Positions 16,610 through 25,251 of a stretch of DNA of 64,000 nt are shown here, in pieces. The notes beneath the pieces are model-generated. The model searched no databases. It was not told the origin of the DNA and saw only the letters and a program-made list of their open reading frames with translations. Position 1 is the first letter of the stretch. Every line of letters begins with the position of its first letter. This DNA comes from Streptomyces lydicus. GTDB lineage: Bacteria; Actinomycetota; Actinomycetes; Streptomycetales; Streptomycetaceae. The stretch spans positions 4,588,001-4,652,000 of the forward strand of contig NZ_RDTE01000003.1 of assembly GCF_004125265.1 (NCBI RefSeq), written 5' to 3'. The position numbers and the translations under genes are program-made.

Positions 16610-17287
16610 TCAGTTCCCGACGCCGCCCGCCAGCTGTGCCCCGTGAAGGCTGGAGCTCCAGTTGGTGACCTTGCTCTTGCCGACGGAGAGGTGGAGCCGC
16701 TTCTCCGCGAAGTTGACGGTGACCGGACCGTGCGTGACCGAGCTCGCCGAGACGCCCATGAAGTCGATGGTCACCGACTTCTGCTCGGTGCCCTTGGCGG
16801 CTGCGGTGTTGGTCGGGATGACCGCGTAGGCGTAACCGTGGGCGGGCACGGTGATGCGGGTGCCGTCGAAGTGGCCGGGCGTGCCCTGCAGCAGGGGCAG
16901 CGGGGCCTTGGCGTTGTTGAAGCGCAGCAGCGGCGCGTTGTAGAGCTTGCAGTCGCGGCTGGTGGAGTTCTTGAACTTCACCGCCACATGGCTCTTCGGG
17001 CCGGTCTGCTGAGAGAACGTGACCTTGTACGTGCTGGGGTAGCAGTCGGGCACCCGCCGGGACGCCGCCCCCGCCGCACCGGCCGCGGCCGCACTCCCGC
17101 CGATGATCCTGCGCTTCTTGGTCTTGGACGACTTGTAAGACTTGTGAGTCGTGGAAGACGAGGAGGAGGACTTCTTCGACCTCTTCGAGGAGTGGCTGTT
17201 GCAGCCGGTCAGGGCGAGGGAGCCGGCCAGTCCGAGGGCCAGTGCGGCGTACGCGGCGGAACGGCTGCGGGAGCGGCGTGCGGTCAT
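16610..17287 (-). CDS. DUF4232 lipoprotein
   Basis: A 225-residue secreted lipoprotein. The signal peptide has basic RRSRSRS, a hydrophobic core and a lipobox LTGC near residue 29, followed by a Ser/Lys-rich stretch, then a DUF4232 domain (about 80-220) with paired cysteines (VPDCYPSTYKVTF and RDCKLYNAPLLRF) and YAYAVIPTN. The ATG at 17287 follows GGGGGAA; an upstream in-frame ATG would destroy the signal peptide. DUF4232 proteins are abundant on streptomycete surfaces and of unknown function. A second DUF4232 lipoprotein lies next upstream on the same strand, so this is a paralogous pair separated by two terminator-like hairpins. Confidence 0.85.
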   Translation of the reverse strand: MTARRSRSRSAAYAALALGLAGSLALTGCNSHSSKRSKKSSSSSSTTHKSYKSSKTKKRRIIGGSAAAAGAAGAASRRVPDCYPSTYKVTFSQQTGPKSHVAVKFKNSTSRDCKLYNAPLLRFNNAKAPLPLLQGTPGHFDGTRITVPAHGYAYAVIPTNTAAAKGTEQKSVTIDFMGVSASSVTHGPVTVNFAEKRLHLSVGKSKVTNWSSSLHGAQLAGGVGN

Positions 17288-17468
17288 GGGTGGTTCCCCC
17301 AGTGGAGAGCTGCAATCAGCGAGGCACATGTGACATGGCACGGCCACGATATCCATTGCCGGCGGATGCGCCAGGGCGGGTTCGCCGGCGGCCGTGGCCG
17401 ATGTGGCAGCAAAGCGGGGCAGATGGTTCGTACGCAGCGGAGATCGGCCCGTGGCACGGGGAAAAGCA

Positions 17469-17499
17469 GCCCCGGGGCGGCGCGGGGCCGCCCCGGGGC
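17469..17499. terminator. Strong GC hairpin
   Basis: Thirteen-bp perfect stem (starts GCCCCGGGGCGGC) with a 5-base loop. With the hairpin at 17530-17560 it forms a double terminator on the minus strand between the two DUF4232 genes. Confidence 0.65.
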
Positions 17500-17529
17500 A
17501 GGCGCCGGAGGTCAGTCCGGGCAGGAGAC

Positions 17530-17560
17530 AGGGCGCCCGCTGGGGGATTGCGGGCGCCCT
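17530..17560. terminator. Terminator hairpin after second DUF4232 gene
   Basis: Eleven-bp perfect stem AGGGCGCCCGC/GCGGGCGCCCT with a 9-base loop, about 70 bp beyond the stop of the leftward gene at 17629. Confidence 0.7.
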
Positions 17561-17628
17561 GGTTCAGGGGGATCCTCGTCGGTCGCGTCGCCCGGCCCGG
17601 GTCAGCGGGCCCGGTCAGCGGACCCGGA

Positions 17629-18492
17629 TCACCAGGCGGCTGCCTCGCTCGCGTCCGACTGCCAGTACGTCACCCATGCGCTGTCGTCGAGGTGCTCCGA
17701 GCCGCCGGGGAGCGCCACCGCCGCCGAGCCGCCGATGCTGCCCTTGCCGTCGCGGCCGGGGAGGCTGACCGACAGCGAGGTCACGGTGCGGCCGTTGCCG
17801 CCGGAGCCGTCCGCGGACGAGGTCAGCACGCCCGCGTAGCCGGATTCGCCGGGGGCGAGGGTGACCATGGACTGCGGCCTGCTGGCCGGCAGTTCGTCGA
17901 GCGGGGACTGTGCCTGGTCGAACCGCAGGTAGGGGGCGTAGTAGAGGTCGCAGACGGCACCGGAGGTGTTGGTGGCCTTCAGCAGAAGGTGGTTGACCGG
18001 TCGGGTCAGCCGCTCGGCGACGATACGGATCTTCGCGGCGTCGCACGCGGTGTGCCGGACGGCGGAGACGTGGGCGGAGGCGTTTTTGGAGGTGGTCGCG
18101 CGGCGCGAGCCCGTCCCGGTGGCCTCCGTCCCCGCATCCGTTCCACTGCTGTCGCCGCCCCGCTCCACGTAAGCCCGCTCCGTCCGGCCGCCGTCCGTCC
18201 GGCCGCCGTCGGTCTGGGTGCCGTCGCTCCGGGTGCCGCCCTGCCCGGCCTCCCCACCCTGCGCCGGGGTCTCGGCGACCTGGGGCGACGGGTTGAACGG
18301 CTTGGCCGCGCTCGTCTTGAGCGGGTTGTCCTGGCCGCAGGCGGTGAGGGTGAGCGCGGCGGCTGCGGTCAGTCCGGCCGCGGCGATCCGCAGCGTACGG
18401 CGGCGGACGGTACGGGACCCACGAGAGGCAACGGTGACGGTCCGGGCGCCGGCCTCGGTGGCGGCTTCGGCTCGGGCGTGGCTGCGCGGCAT
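17629..18492 (-). CDS. DUF4232 lipoprotein with long low-complexity linker
   Basis: A 287-residue secreted lipoprotein. An Arg-rich n-region is followed by IAAAGLTAAAALTLTAC, with the lipobox LTAC near residue 52. A Gly/Thr/Asp/Arg-rich linker (about 65-135) includes the repeated triplets of GGRTDGGRTE. The DUF4232 domain follows, with RHTACDAAKIRIV, CDLYYAPYLRFDQ and PGESGYAGVL. The ATG at 18492 has GGGGGAGACAGGAC in front. It is paralogous to the next gene downstream: both have the cysteine pair and the motif Y-x-APxLRF. Its own terminators separate it from that gene, so they are probably independent transcripts. Confidence 0.83.
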   Translation of the reverse strand: MPRSHARAEAATEAGARTVTVASRGSRTVRRRTLRIAAAGLTAAAALTLTACGQDNPLKTSAAKPFNPSPQVAETPAQGGEAGQGGTRSDGTQTDGGRTDGGRTERAYVERGGDSSGTDAGTEATGTGSRRATTSKNASAHVSAVRHTACDAAKIRIVAERLTRPVNHLLLKATNTSGAVCDLYYAPYLRFDQAQSPLDELPASRPQSMVTLAPGESGYAGVLTSSADGSGGNGRTVTSLSVSLPGRDGKGSIGGSAAVALPGGSEHLDDSAWVTYWQSDASEAAAW

Positions 18493-18838
18493 GTCCTGTC
18501 TCCCCCGGTCGGTGGTCCGCACCGCTCCGGCGGTACGTCCTGCGGTCTGGCCGGCTCTGTCCTGCGGCCTGAAACCAGATTGCCGTCCGCCGCTGCCGCG
18601 CCACTAACGTGCGCCTAACGTTTCCGCGTCCGGGCTGCCGTTCCGACCGTCCGAGCTGCCCCGGCCGTCCGCGCCGTCCCGGCCGTCTCCAGCCGTCCGC
18701 GCCGTCCCGGCCGTCTCCAGCCGTCCGCGGCATCCCGGCCGACCGTCTCAGCCGTCCGCTCCGTTCCGCGCCGGGCCGTCCTCGGGAGCAAGGGAGCGGC
18801 GGCCGCAACTCACCCGCGGCCGCCGTCCCCTTGCCCCG
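18493..18838. other. Intergenic region with 28-bp tandem repeats
   Basis: A 346-bp stretch between two leftward genes. It must hold the DUF4232 promoter near 18500-18620 (the only AT-richer part, around CTAACG repeats at 18604-18620) and the 28-bp repeat at 18664-18749. No coding potential was recognised. Confidence 0.5.
18664..18749. repeat. 28-bp tandem repeat, about three copies
   Basis: Two exact 28-bp copies (18664-18691 and 18692-18719; unit begins GCCGTCCGCGCCGTCCCGGC) and a third degenerate copy. The unit is itself built from CCGTCC/CCGTCT words, consistent with slippage. It lies behind the SARP gene. Confidence 0.85.
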
Positions 18839-20926
18839 TCACCCGTTCCGTTCCGGCTCCCCCTCGCCCCCTTCGCCGCCTTCACCACGGTCGTCCCGTG
18901 CGAACAGCTGCGTCAGCGTGCTGATCGTGTAGACATCGGTGGCCTCCTCGTCCACCAGATGCATCTCCGCGAGCCGGTCCAGACCGTCCTGGGTGCGCTC
19001 CGGGTCGTACCCGGCGAGCGCCGCCGCCAGCGAGGCGTTGAGGTGGCCGTCCGCGCTGGTCGCCAGTGCGCTGAGCAGCCGTGCGTCGTCCGCCGACAGC
19101 CGGGCGACGGACATCCGCAGCGCCGCCGCGATGCCGGTGTCCTCCGCTGACAGCAGCGCCAGCCGCCGCCGTTCGTCGCGCAGCGCCGCCGCCAGCCGGG
19201 CCAGCCGCCAGCGCGGCCGGGCGGTCAGCTGGGCGGCCGCGGCCCGCAGCGCCAGCGGCAGACCGTCGCACAGATCGACCAGTTCCCGCGCGGCGGCCGG
19301 GTCCTCGGCCACCCGGTCCGGGCCGAGCATGGCGCCGAGCAGCGCCGCACCCTCCTCGTGGCCGAGCGTCTGGATACCGACCGGCCGGGCGCAGTCGGTG
19401 GCGACCAGACCGTCGAGACGGCTGCGGCTCGTGACGACCGTGGCGCAGTGCAGGCCACCGGGCAGCAGCGGCCGTACCTGCGCCGAGCTGCTGGCGTTGT
19501 CGAGGACGACCAGCAGCCGGCGCTCCGCGACCAGCGACCTGAACAGCGCCGATGCGGCCTGCGCCGAGCCGGGCACCCGCTCCGGCGGAGTGCCGAGCGC
19601 CAGCAGGAAGTCGCGCAGAATCTCCGCCGGGGGTGCCTCGTCGCCCCCGCCGAAGCCGCGCAGATCGGCGAAGAGCTGCCCGTCGGGGAAGGCCCCGGCG
19701 TGCAGATGCGCCCACTGCACGGCGCAGGCGGTCTTGCCGACACCGGCCGGTCCCGCCACCACCGCGAGCGGGCTCTCGCCCGTCGTACGGTCCGTCAGCA
19801 CCGCGGTGAGTGCGGAGAGCCGGTCCTCCCGGCCCAGGAAGCGGGCGGGCGGACGGGGCAGCAGCCGCGGTGCCGCGCCGCCCCGCCCGGAGCCGGACCC
19901 GTCACGTCCGCCGGCCGTCGTGCCGGGCTGCGTCCGGCCGGTACCCGGCGCCTCGGGACCACCGCCCGCCGCATTCCGGCCGGCGACCCCGTGAGCGGGT
20001 GTCTGCCCCTCACTGCCAACGGGACGCGCCTCGCCGCCCGTTGTGGAGCGGTCCGCTGCCGGAGCACCGTTACGGCCGCCTGGGGACGGTGCCCCGGAAC
20101 CAGCCCCTCCGGACGGCGCCCCGCCCGGAGCGGAGCCCGCGCCGGGTGCCCCGGGCTTCGCCGCGCCCTGCCGGTTCCCGCCGGCCGCCTCCGCGCGCAG
20201 GATCTCCTCGTACGCGTTCCGCAGCCGCTCGCCGGGATCGACACCCAGCTCCTCGTTGAGCAGCCGGCGGGTGCGGTGGAACCACTCCAGGGCATCGGAC
20301 TGCCGCCCCGTATGGAACAGCGCCCGCATCAGCCCGGCGATCAGCCCCTCCCGCAAGGGGTGGTTGACGGCGGCGGAGTAGAGGATGGCGGCGGCCTGTT
20401 CGTGCTCGCCGAGGGCGCCGTGCGCCCGCCCCAGCGCCTCCACGGCCGTCAGCCGGCGCTCCTCCAGCGCATGCGCGGCGGCCGCGAACGGCGGGCTGGT
20501 GACCGTGCCGGTCAGCGCGGGCCCGCGCCACAGTCCCAGCGCCTCCCGCAGCAGCGGTACGGCGTCGCCCGGCGCCGCCTCGGGGCGCGCCAGAGCCACC
20601 AGCTCACCGAAGCGGTGGGCGTCGATCAACTCCTCCGGCAGGCGCAGCAGATAGGCGGAGCCATGGGTGGTCAGCTCGATGCCGTACGCCTCCGCGCCGC
20701 CCTCGGCGAGCGTGGCGCGCAGCCGCGAGACATGCCCCTGCACGACGGTGCGGGAGTGTTCGGGGGGCTCGTCCTCCCACAGGGAGTCGATCAACTGCTC
20801 CAGTGGGACGGTGGTGTTGGGCTGCAACAACAGCAGCGCCAGCACACTGCGCCGCTTGGCGGGTCCGAGCGCCAGCTCCGTGGAGCCGGTCGTCACGGAG
20901 ATCGGACCGAGCAGTGAGAATTCCAA
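18839..20926 (-). CDS. SARP-family regulator with NB-ARC domain (AfsR-like)
   Basis: A 695-residue transcription activator. An OmpR-type winged helix at about 1-95 includes LGPAKRRSVLALLLLQPNTTV and VVQGHVSRLRATL. The bacterial transcriptional activation (BTAD) domain is at about 100-245. A Gly/Ala/Pro linker of about 110 residues follows, then an NB-ARC ATPase with Walker A GPAGVGKTA near 392, RLLVVLDNA as Walker B and LVDLCDGLPLALR. The AfsR-type TPR tail is absent; the protein ends with a Glu/Gly-rich stretch. The start is TTG at 20926: it follows GGAGGG by about five bases and sits 1 bp after the upstream stop, so it is coupled to the aminopeptidase gene. Likely a regulator of secondary metabolism; targets unknown. 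Confidence 0.9.
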   Translation of the reverse strand: MEFSLLGPISVTTGSTELALGPAKRRSVLALLLLQPNTTVPLEQLIDSLWEDEPPEHSRTVVQGHVSRLRATLAEGGAEAYGIELTTHGSAYLLRLPEELIDAHRFGELVALARPEAAPGDAVPLLREALGLWRGPALTGTVTSPPFAAAAHALEERRLTAVEALGRAHGALGEHEQAAAILYSAAVNHPLREGLIAGLMRALFHTGRQSDALEWFHRTRRLLNEELGVDPGERLRNAYEEILRAEAAGGNRQGAAKPGAPGAGSAPGGAPSGGAGSGAPSPGGRNGAPAADRSTTGGEARPVGSEGQTPAHGVAGRNAAGGGPEAPGTGRTQPGTTAGGRDGSGSGRGGAAPRLLPRPPARFLGREDRLSALTAVLTDRTTGESPLAVVAGPAGVGKTACAVQWAHLHAGAFPDGQLFADLRGFGGGDEAPPAEILRDFLLALGTPPERVPGSAQAASALFRSLVAERRLLVVLDNASSSAQVRPLLPGGLHCATVVTSRSRLDGLVATDCARPVGIQTLGHEEGAALLGAMLGPDRVAEDPAAARELVDLCDGLPLALRAAAAQLTARPRWRLARLAAALRDERRRLALLSAEDTGIAAALRMSVARLSADDARLLSALATSADGHLNASLAAALAGYDPERTQDGLDRLAEMHLVDEEATDVYTISTLTQLFARDDRGEGGEGGEGEPERNG

Positions 20927-20927
20927 C

Positions 20928-22223
20928 TCAGCCCTCCAGGAAGGCCGTCAGGGCGTTCGCCAGCAGATACGGGTCCTCGGAGCCACACAGTTCACGCGCC
21001 GAGTGCATGGAAAGGATCGCCACGCCGATGTCGACCGTGGCAATGCCGTGCCGGGCCGCGGTGATGGGTCCAATGGTAGTGCCGCACGGCATCGAGTTGT
21101 TGGACACAAAGCTCTGCCACGGCACACCGGCCCGCTCGCAGGCCGCCGCGAAAAGGGCCCGTCCGCTGCCGTCCGTCGCATAGCGCTGGTTGACGTTGAC
21201 CTTGAGGATCGGCCCGCCGTTGGGCATCGGGTGGTGCCCGGGATCGTGCCGTTCGCCGTAGTTGGGGTGGACGGCGTGCCCGGTGTCGGACGACAGGCAG
21301 ACGGTGCCGGCGAAGGCCCGCGCCCGGTCCTCGTACGAGCCGCCGCGGGCGAACACCGAGCGCTCCAGGACCGTGCCTAGCAGCGGTCCGTCCGCGCCGG
21401 TGTCGGACTGGCTGCCGTTCTCCTCGTGGTCGAAGGCGGCCAGCACCGGAATGCTGGTCAGCGCGCTGCCGGCGGCCGCCGCCGCGGTGAGGGCGGCCGT
21501 ACCGGCGTGTACCGACAGCAGGTTGTCCATCCGCGGCCCGGCCACCAGCTCGCGGTCGCGGCCCAGGTAGGCGGGCGCCTCGATGCTGTGCACCATCAGG
21601 TCCCAGCCCTTGATGCCGCCGGCCGGTATGCCGGTTTCCTCGGCGACGAAGGCGATCAGATCGCCCTCGGCGACCTCACCCAGGCCCCAGATCGGCGTCA
21701 TATGGCGTTGCTTGTCGAGCTTCAGGCCGTCGGTGTTCACCGAGCGGTCGAGGTGTACGGCCAGCTGAGGCACTCTCAGCAGCGCCCGGTCGACATGGAC
21801 GAGCCGGTGGCTGCCGTCGGCGAGCGTCACCCGGCCGCTCAGCCCCAGGTCGCGATCGAGCCAGGTGTTGAGCAGCGTGCCGCCGTAGATCTCGACGGCG
21901 ATCTGCCGCCAGCCGCGCGAACCGGTGTCCGGAATCGGTTTGACGCGCAAATTGGGAGAGTCTGTGTGAGCGCCGACAATCCGGTACGAAGTCGAGGCGC
22001 TTGCGCCCTCCGGCACGTACCAGGCGATGATCGCGCCGCCGCGCAGCACAAACTTTCCGCCGGTTCCGCCGTCCCATTCGTCGACCTCGGCGACCTGCCG
22101 GAACCCGGCCTTTTCCAGCCGCTCCGCCGCATTCGCCACTGCGTGGTAGGGCGACGGGCTGGCGGCGAGGAAGGACATCAGGTCGTCGGTGTGGCCGCGA
22201 TCGAAGCGGGCGGAGTTGGTCAT
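20928..22223 (-). CDS. apeB: M18-family aminopeptidase
   Basis: A 431-residue zinc aminopeptidase of the aspartyl aminopeptidase family. Metal and catalytic motifs are visible: VGAHTDSPNLRVKP (His-Thr-Asp), the bridging Asp in GPRMDNL, the Glu-Glu pair in FDHEENGSQS, and the His in ILSMHSARE near the C-terminus. Length and order fit M18 enzymes, which trim acidic or other N-terminal residues from peptides as dodecamers. ATG at 22223 is chosen because conserved sequence begins immediately (NSARFDRGHTDDLMSFL); the ribosome site is weak and a TTATGCT element lies 8 bp upstream, so the transcript could be leaderless. The SARP gene follows 1 bp later. Confidence 0.9.
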   Translation of the reverse strand: MTNSARFDRGHTDDLMSFLAASPSPYHAVANAAERLEKAGFRQVAEVDEWDGGTGGKFVLRGGAIIAWYVPEGASASTSYRIVGAHTDSPNLRVKPIPDTGSRGWRQIAVEIYGGTLLNTWLDRDLGLSGRVTLADGSHRLVHVDRALLRVPQLAVHLDRSVNTDGLKLDKQRHMTPIWGLGEVAEGDLIAFVAEETGIPAGGIKGWDLMVHSIEAPAYLGRDRELVAGPRMDNLLSVHAGTAALTAAAAAGSALTSIPVLAAFDHEENGSQSDTGADGPLLGTVLERSVFARGGSYEDRARAFAGTVCLSSDTGHAVHPNYGERHDPGHHPMPNGGPILKVNVNQRYATDGSGRALFAAACERAGVPWQSFVSNNSMPCGTTIGPITAARHGIATVDIGVAILSMHSARELCGSEDPYLLANALTAFLEG

Positions 22224-22555
22224 GGAATCAGCATAAGGAGCCGGACCCCGCATTCCCCGTGCGCATGCAGGGTGACTCCGCTCCCTTCCGGCCAGGATTT
22301 CGGTATTCGGACCCGAAGGCCCTCCGGAGCAGGGGATTCCGGGCTCAGGAGGGATGGCCCGGCGCACGTCGCGCGCTGCCCGTGCGTACGCCGCGCAGTG
22401 CCCGCGCGTCCCGCAGCCCGCCCGGCCCCGCTGCCCGCCGGACATGACGAAGCCCGCCTCTCCGGGGGAAGAGAGGCGGGCACCATCAGTCTGGACGCCC
22501 CGTCTGAGAGTTTTCTGAGAGACCCGCGGACGCGGCAGGGCCACGCACGGCGCTG
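22224..22555. other. Intergenic region upstream of aminopeptidase
   Basis: A 332-bp stretch with the aminopeptidase promoter at its left end and one strong terminator hairpin at 22452-22481. Nothing else recognised. Confidence 0.4.
22452..22481. terminator. Terminator of acyl-CoA dehydrogenase gene
   Basis: Perfect 11-bp stem GCCCGCCTCTC/GAGAGGCGGGC with an 8-base loop, about 75 bp beyond the stop of the leftward acyl-CoA dehydrogenase. Confidence 0.75.
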
Positions 22556-24382
22556 CTAGAACGCGGCCTCGTCGAGCTCCATCAGCGACTGGTCGACGGA
22601 CTCGGCCAGCCCGCGCTGGACGCCGACGCCCGGCAGGACGTTGTGCGCGAAGAACTTCGCCGCGGCGATCTTGCCGGTGTAGAAGGGCTTGTCCTTCGCC
22701 GAGGCGCCGGCCAGCTTCTCCGCGGCCACGGCCGCACCCTTGAGCAGGAGGTAGCCGATGACGACGTCACCGGAGGCCATCAGCACACGGGTGGTGTTCA
22801 GGCCGACCTTGTAGATGGACTTGACGTCCTTCTCGGTCGCCGCGAGGTCGGTCAGCATGGCGCCGACGATCGCCTCCAGGTCGGCGGCCGCCTTGGCCAG
22901 CTCGCCGCGGGCCTGCTCCAGCTCCTCGCCGCCGGTGCTGTCCGCGAGGAACTTCTTGATCTCGTCGGAGAGCGCGGTGAGCGCCTGGCCCTGGTCGCGG
23001 ACGATCTTCCGGAAGAAGAAGTCCTGGCCCTGGATCGCGGTGGTGCCCTCGTAGAGGGTGTCGATCTTGGCGTCGCGGATGTACTGCTCGATCGGGTACT
23101 CCTGCAGGTACCCGGAGCCGCCGAAGGTCTGCAGCGACTGCGCCAGCTGCTCGTAGGACTTCTCCGAGCCGTAGCCCTTGACGATCGGCAGCAGCAGGTC
23201 GTTGAGGCGGATCGCGGCGCTCGCGTCCTCGCCCGCGGCCTCCTTGACGATGATCTCGTCCTGGACCGTGGCGGTGTAGAGCACCAGGGCGCGCATGCCC
23301 TCGGCGTACGCCTTCTGCGTCATCAGCGAGCGGCGCACATCGGGGTGGTGGGTGATCGTGACGCGCGGCGCGGTCTTGTCGGTGAAGGCGGCCAGGTCCG
23401 GGCCCTGCACGCGCTCCTTGGCGTACTCCAGCGCGTTGAGGTAGCCGGTGGAGAGGGTGGCGATGGCCTTCGTGCCGACCATCATCCGGGCGAACTCGAT
23501 GATCTTGAACATCTGGCGGATGCCGTCGTGCTTCTCGCCGAGCAGCCAGCCCTTGGCCGGGTGGTTGGCGCCGAAGGTCATCTCGCAGGTGTTGGAGGCC
23601 TTCAGGCCCATCTTGTGCTCGACGTTGGTGGCGTAGGCGCCGTTGCGCTCGCCCAGCTCGCCGGTCTCCCAGTCGAAGTCGTACTTCGGCACGATGAAGA
23701 GCGACAGGCCCTTGGTGCCCGGACCGGCACCCTCGGGGCGGGCGAGGACGAAGTGCACGATGTTCTCGGACATGTCGTGCTCACCGGAGGTGATGAAGCG
23801 CTTGACGCCCTCGATGTGCCAGGTGCCGTCCTCCTGCTGCACGGCCTTGGTGCGGCCGGCGCCGACGTCCGAACCGGCGTCCGGCTCGGTGAGCACCATG
23901 GTGGAGCCCCACTGCTTGTCCACCATCAGCTGGGCTATGCGGTGCTGCTCCTCGGTGCCCTCCTCGAAGAGCACACCGGCGAAGGCGGGGCCGGACGCGT
24001 ACATCCACACGGCCGGGTTGGCGCCCAGGATCGTCTCGGCGAAGCCCCAGAGGAGCGAGCGCGGCGCGGTGGTGCCGCCGAGCTCCTCCGGGATGCCCAG
24101 GCGCCACCACTCGGCGTCCATGAAGGCCTGGTAGCTCTTCTTGAACGTGTCCGGCACAGGCGCGGTGTTGGTGTCCGGGTCGAAGACCGGCGGGTTGCGG
24201 TCGGCGTCGGTGAACGACTCCGCCAGCTCGTTCTCCGACAGCCGGGCGATCTCGGACAGCACGCTCTTGGCGGTGTCGACATCCATCTCCGCGAACGGTC
24301 CGGTGCCGTACACGCTGTCACGGCCGAGCACCTCGAAGAGGTTGAACTCGATGTCGCGGAGATTCGACTTGTAGTGCCCCAT
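22556..24382 (-). CDS. Large acyl-CoA dehydrogenase (FadE-type)
   Basis: A 608-residue FAD enzyme catalysing the first dehydrogenation of acyl-CoA in beta-oxidation. It has an N-terminal helical extension (YKSNLRDIEFNLFEVL), the flavin segment TMVLTEPDAGSDVG, FITSGEHD, the middle-domain sequence KMGLKASNTCEMTF, and YGSEKSYEQLAQSLQTFGGSGYLQEYPIEQYIRDAKI with the Glu near YEGTTAIQGQDFF. The extra C-terminal helical domain of about 130 residues marks the long bacterial subgroup. ATG 24382 has ACGGAG nine bases upstream; an upstream in-frame start at 24427 has no support. From memory, a Streptomyces pirin inhibits such a dehydrogenase, and a pirin gene lies less than 1 kb away. Confidence 0.92.
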   Translation of the reverse strand: MGHYKSNLRDIEFNLFEVLGRDSVYGTGPFAEMDVDTAKSVLSEIARLSENELAESFTDADRNPPVFDPDTNTAPVPDTFKKSYQAFMDAEWWRLGIPEELGGTTAPRSLLWGFAETILGANPAVWMYASGPAFAGVLFEEGTEEQHRIAQLMVDKQWGSTMVLTEPDAGSDVGAGRTKAVQQEDGTWHIEGVKRFITSGEHDMSENIVHFVLARPEGAGPGTKGLSLFIVPKYDFDWETGELGERNGAYATNVEHKMGLKASNTCEMTFGANHPAKGWLLGEKHDGIRQMFKIIEFARMMVGTKAIATLSTGYLNALEYAKERVQGPDLAAFTDKTAPRVTITHHPDVRRSLMTQKAYAEGMRALVLYTATVQDEIIVKEAAGEDASAAIRLNDLLLPIVKGYGSEKSYEQLAQSLQTFGGSGYLQEYPIEQYIRDAKIDTLYEGTTAIQGQDFFFRKIVRDQGQALTALSDEIKKFLADSTGGEELEQARGELAKAAADLEAIVGAMLTDLAATEKDVKSIYKVGLNTTRVLMASGDVVIGYLLLKGAAVAAEKLAGASAKDKPFYTGKIAAAKFFAHNVLPGVGVQRGLAESVDQSLMELDEAAF

Positions 24383-24546
24383 GGATACGGCTCCGTAAGG
24401 GTTCGGGAGGGAGGACCTCAAACGCAAATACCAGCAAGTAGCAAGTGCCTACGATGATGCTACCCACCGGTAATAAGAATCAACCCCTACCGCCCATCTG
24501 TGACGAGCGTCCCCCGGCGATTCGCCGACTCAGTACGCTGTGGCGC

Positions 24547-25023
24547 ATGTACGGCTACGACCAGAACGCGGGTGCCGGGCAGCAGCAATACGGAGCGCCG
24601 CCGCCCCCGCCGCAGCAATCGCCCCCCGGGGGCTACGGCGAGGCGCCGCTGTATCCCGAGCCGTCCCCGCCCTCGCTCGCCGATGCGGTGCGCGCCTTCA
24701 CCACCGGCTCGATGTCGGCCGAGGACTTCCAGGGCATCTTCTCCACGTCCAAGATCTACTGCCCGCGCGGTGACAACCCCGGCTTCCTGGCGCTGCACAA
24801 CACCCAGCAGCCGGTGATCCCGATGTTCACCTCCCTCAAGGAGCTGCGGCGGTACGCGGGCAAGGAGTCGAAGTACTTCGTGATCACCGGTGCCGAGGTG
24901 CTGGACCTGCTGCCGACCGGCTACGGGTTCGTCCTCGACATGGAGGGTGACCACCGGATGGTCTTCGACGCGAAGGCCGTGGAGCAGATGGTCGACTTCG
25001 CGATGCGGCGGATGTACGGCTGA
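24547..25023 (+). CDS. SseB-like protein
   Basis: A 158-residue cytoplasmic protein with a Gln/Pro/Gly-rich N-terminus (about 1-40) and an SseB N-terminal-type domain containing NPGFLALHNTQQPVIPMFTSLKELRRYAG, KYFVITGAEVLDLLPTGYGFVLDMEGDHRMVF and a final helix. In enterobacteria SseB is a type III secretion chaperone/effector, but in actinobacteria the same fold occurs as a stand-alone protein of unknown role, so no secretion function should be inferred. The start at 24547 is supported by the beginning of the repetitive N-terminus; no other ATG is near. Divergent from the dehydrogenase with a 164-bp region between. Confidence 0.75.
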   Translation: MYGYDQNAGAGQQQYGAPPPPPQQSPPGGYGEAPLYPEPSPPSLADAVRAFTTGSMSAEDFQGIFSTSKIYCPRGDNPGFLALHNTQQPVIPMFTSLKELRRYAGKESKYFVITGAEVLDLLPTGYGFVLDMEGDHRMVFDAKAVEQMVDFAMRRMYG

Positions 25024-25217
25024 CCGCCGCTGCCGCGCAGCGGGTCGAGGGCCGCCATTGCGGCGGCATCGAGGGCCGGTCCCGGGACGGGGGCCGGCCT
25101 GATGTGTGTCCGGGGGCCGGGCGGGTCGGGATCGGGGGTGAGCCCGTCCGGAGCGGCCCCTTTGACCTGCGTAAATGCGGACGGGAATGCGGCACGCCTT
25201 GCGGGTTGTTCACCATT

Positions 25218-25228
25218 CAACTAAGTTG
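25218..25228. promoter_or_regulatory. Palindrome before pirin gene, candidate operator
   Basis: CAACTAAGTTG, an 11-bp palindrome with 5-bp arms, about 23 bp before the pirin start and next to its GAGGAGG ribosome site. The surrounding 25 bp is locally AT-rich. The binding protein is unknown. Confidence 0.35.
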
Positions 25229-25251
25229 GGGGAACGACCGAGGAGGCCGTC

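Noticed and set aside
24547..25023. Type III secretion component
   Set aside because: Only the SseB-like fold is shared; actinobacteria have no type III secretion and no related genes are nearby.
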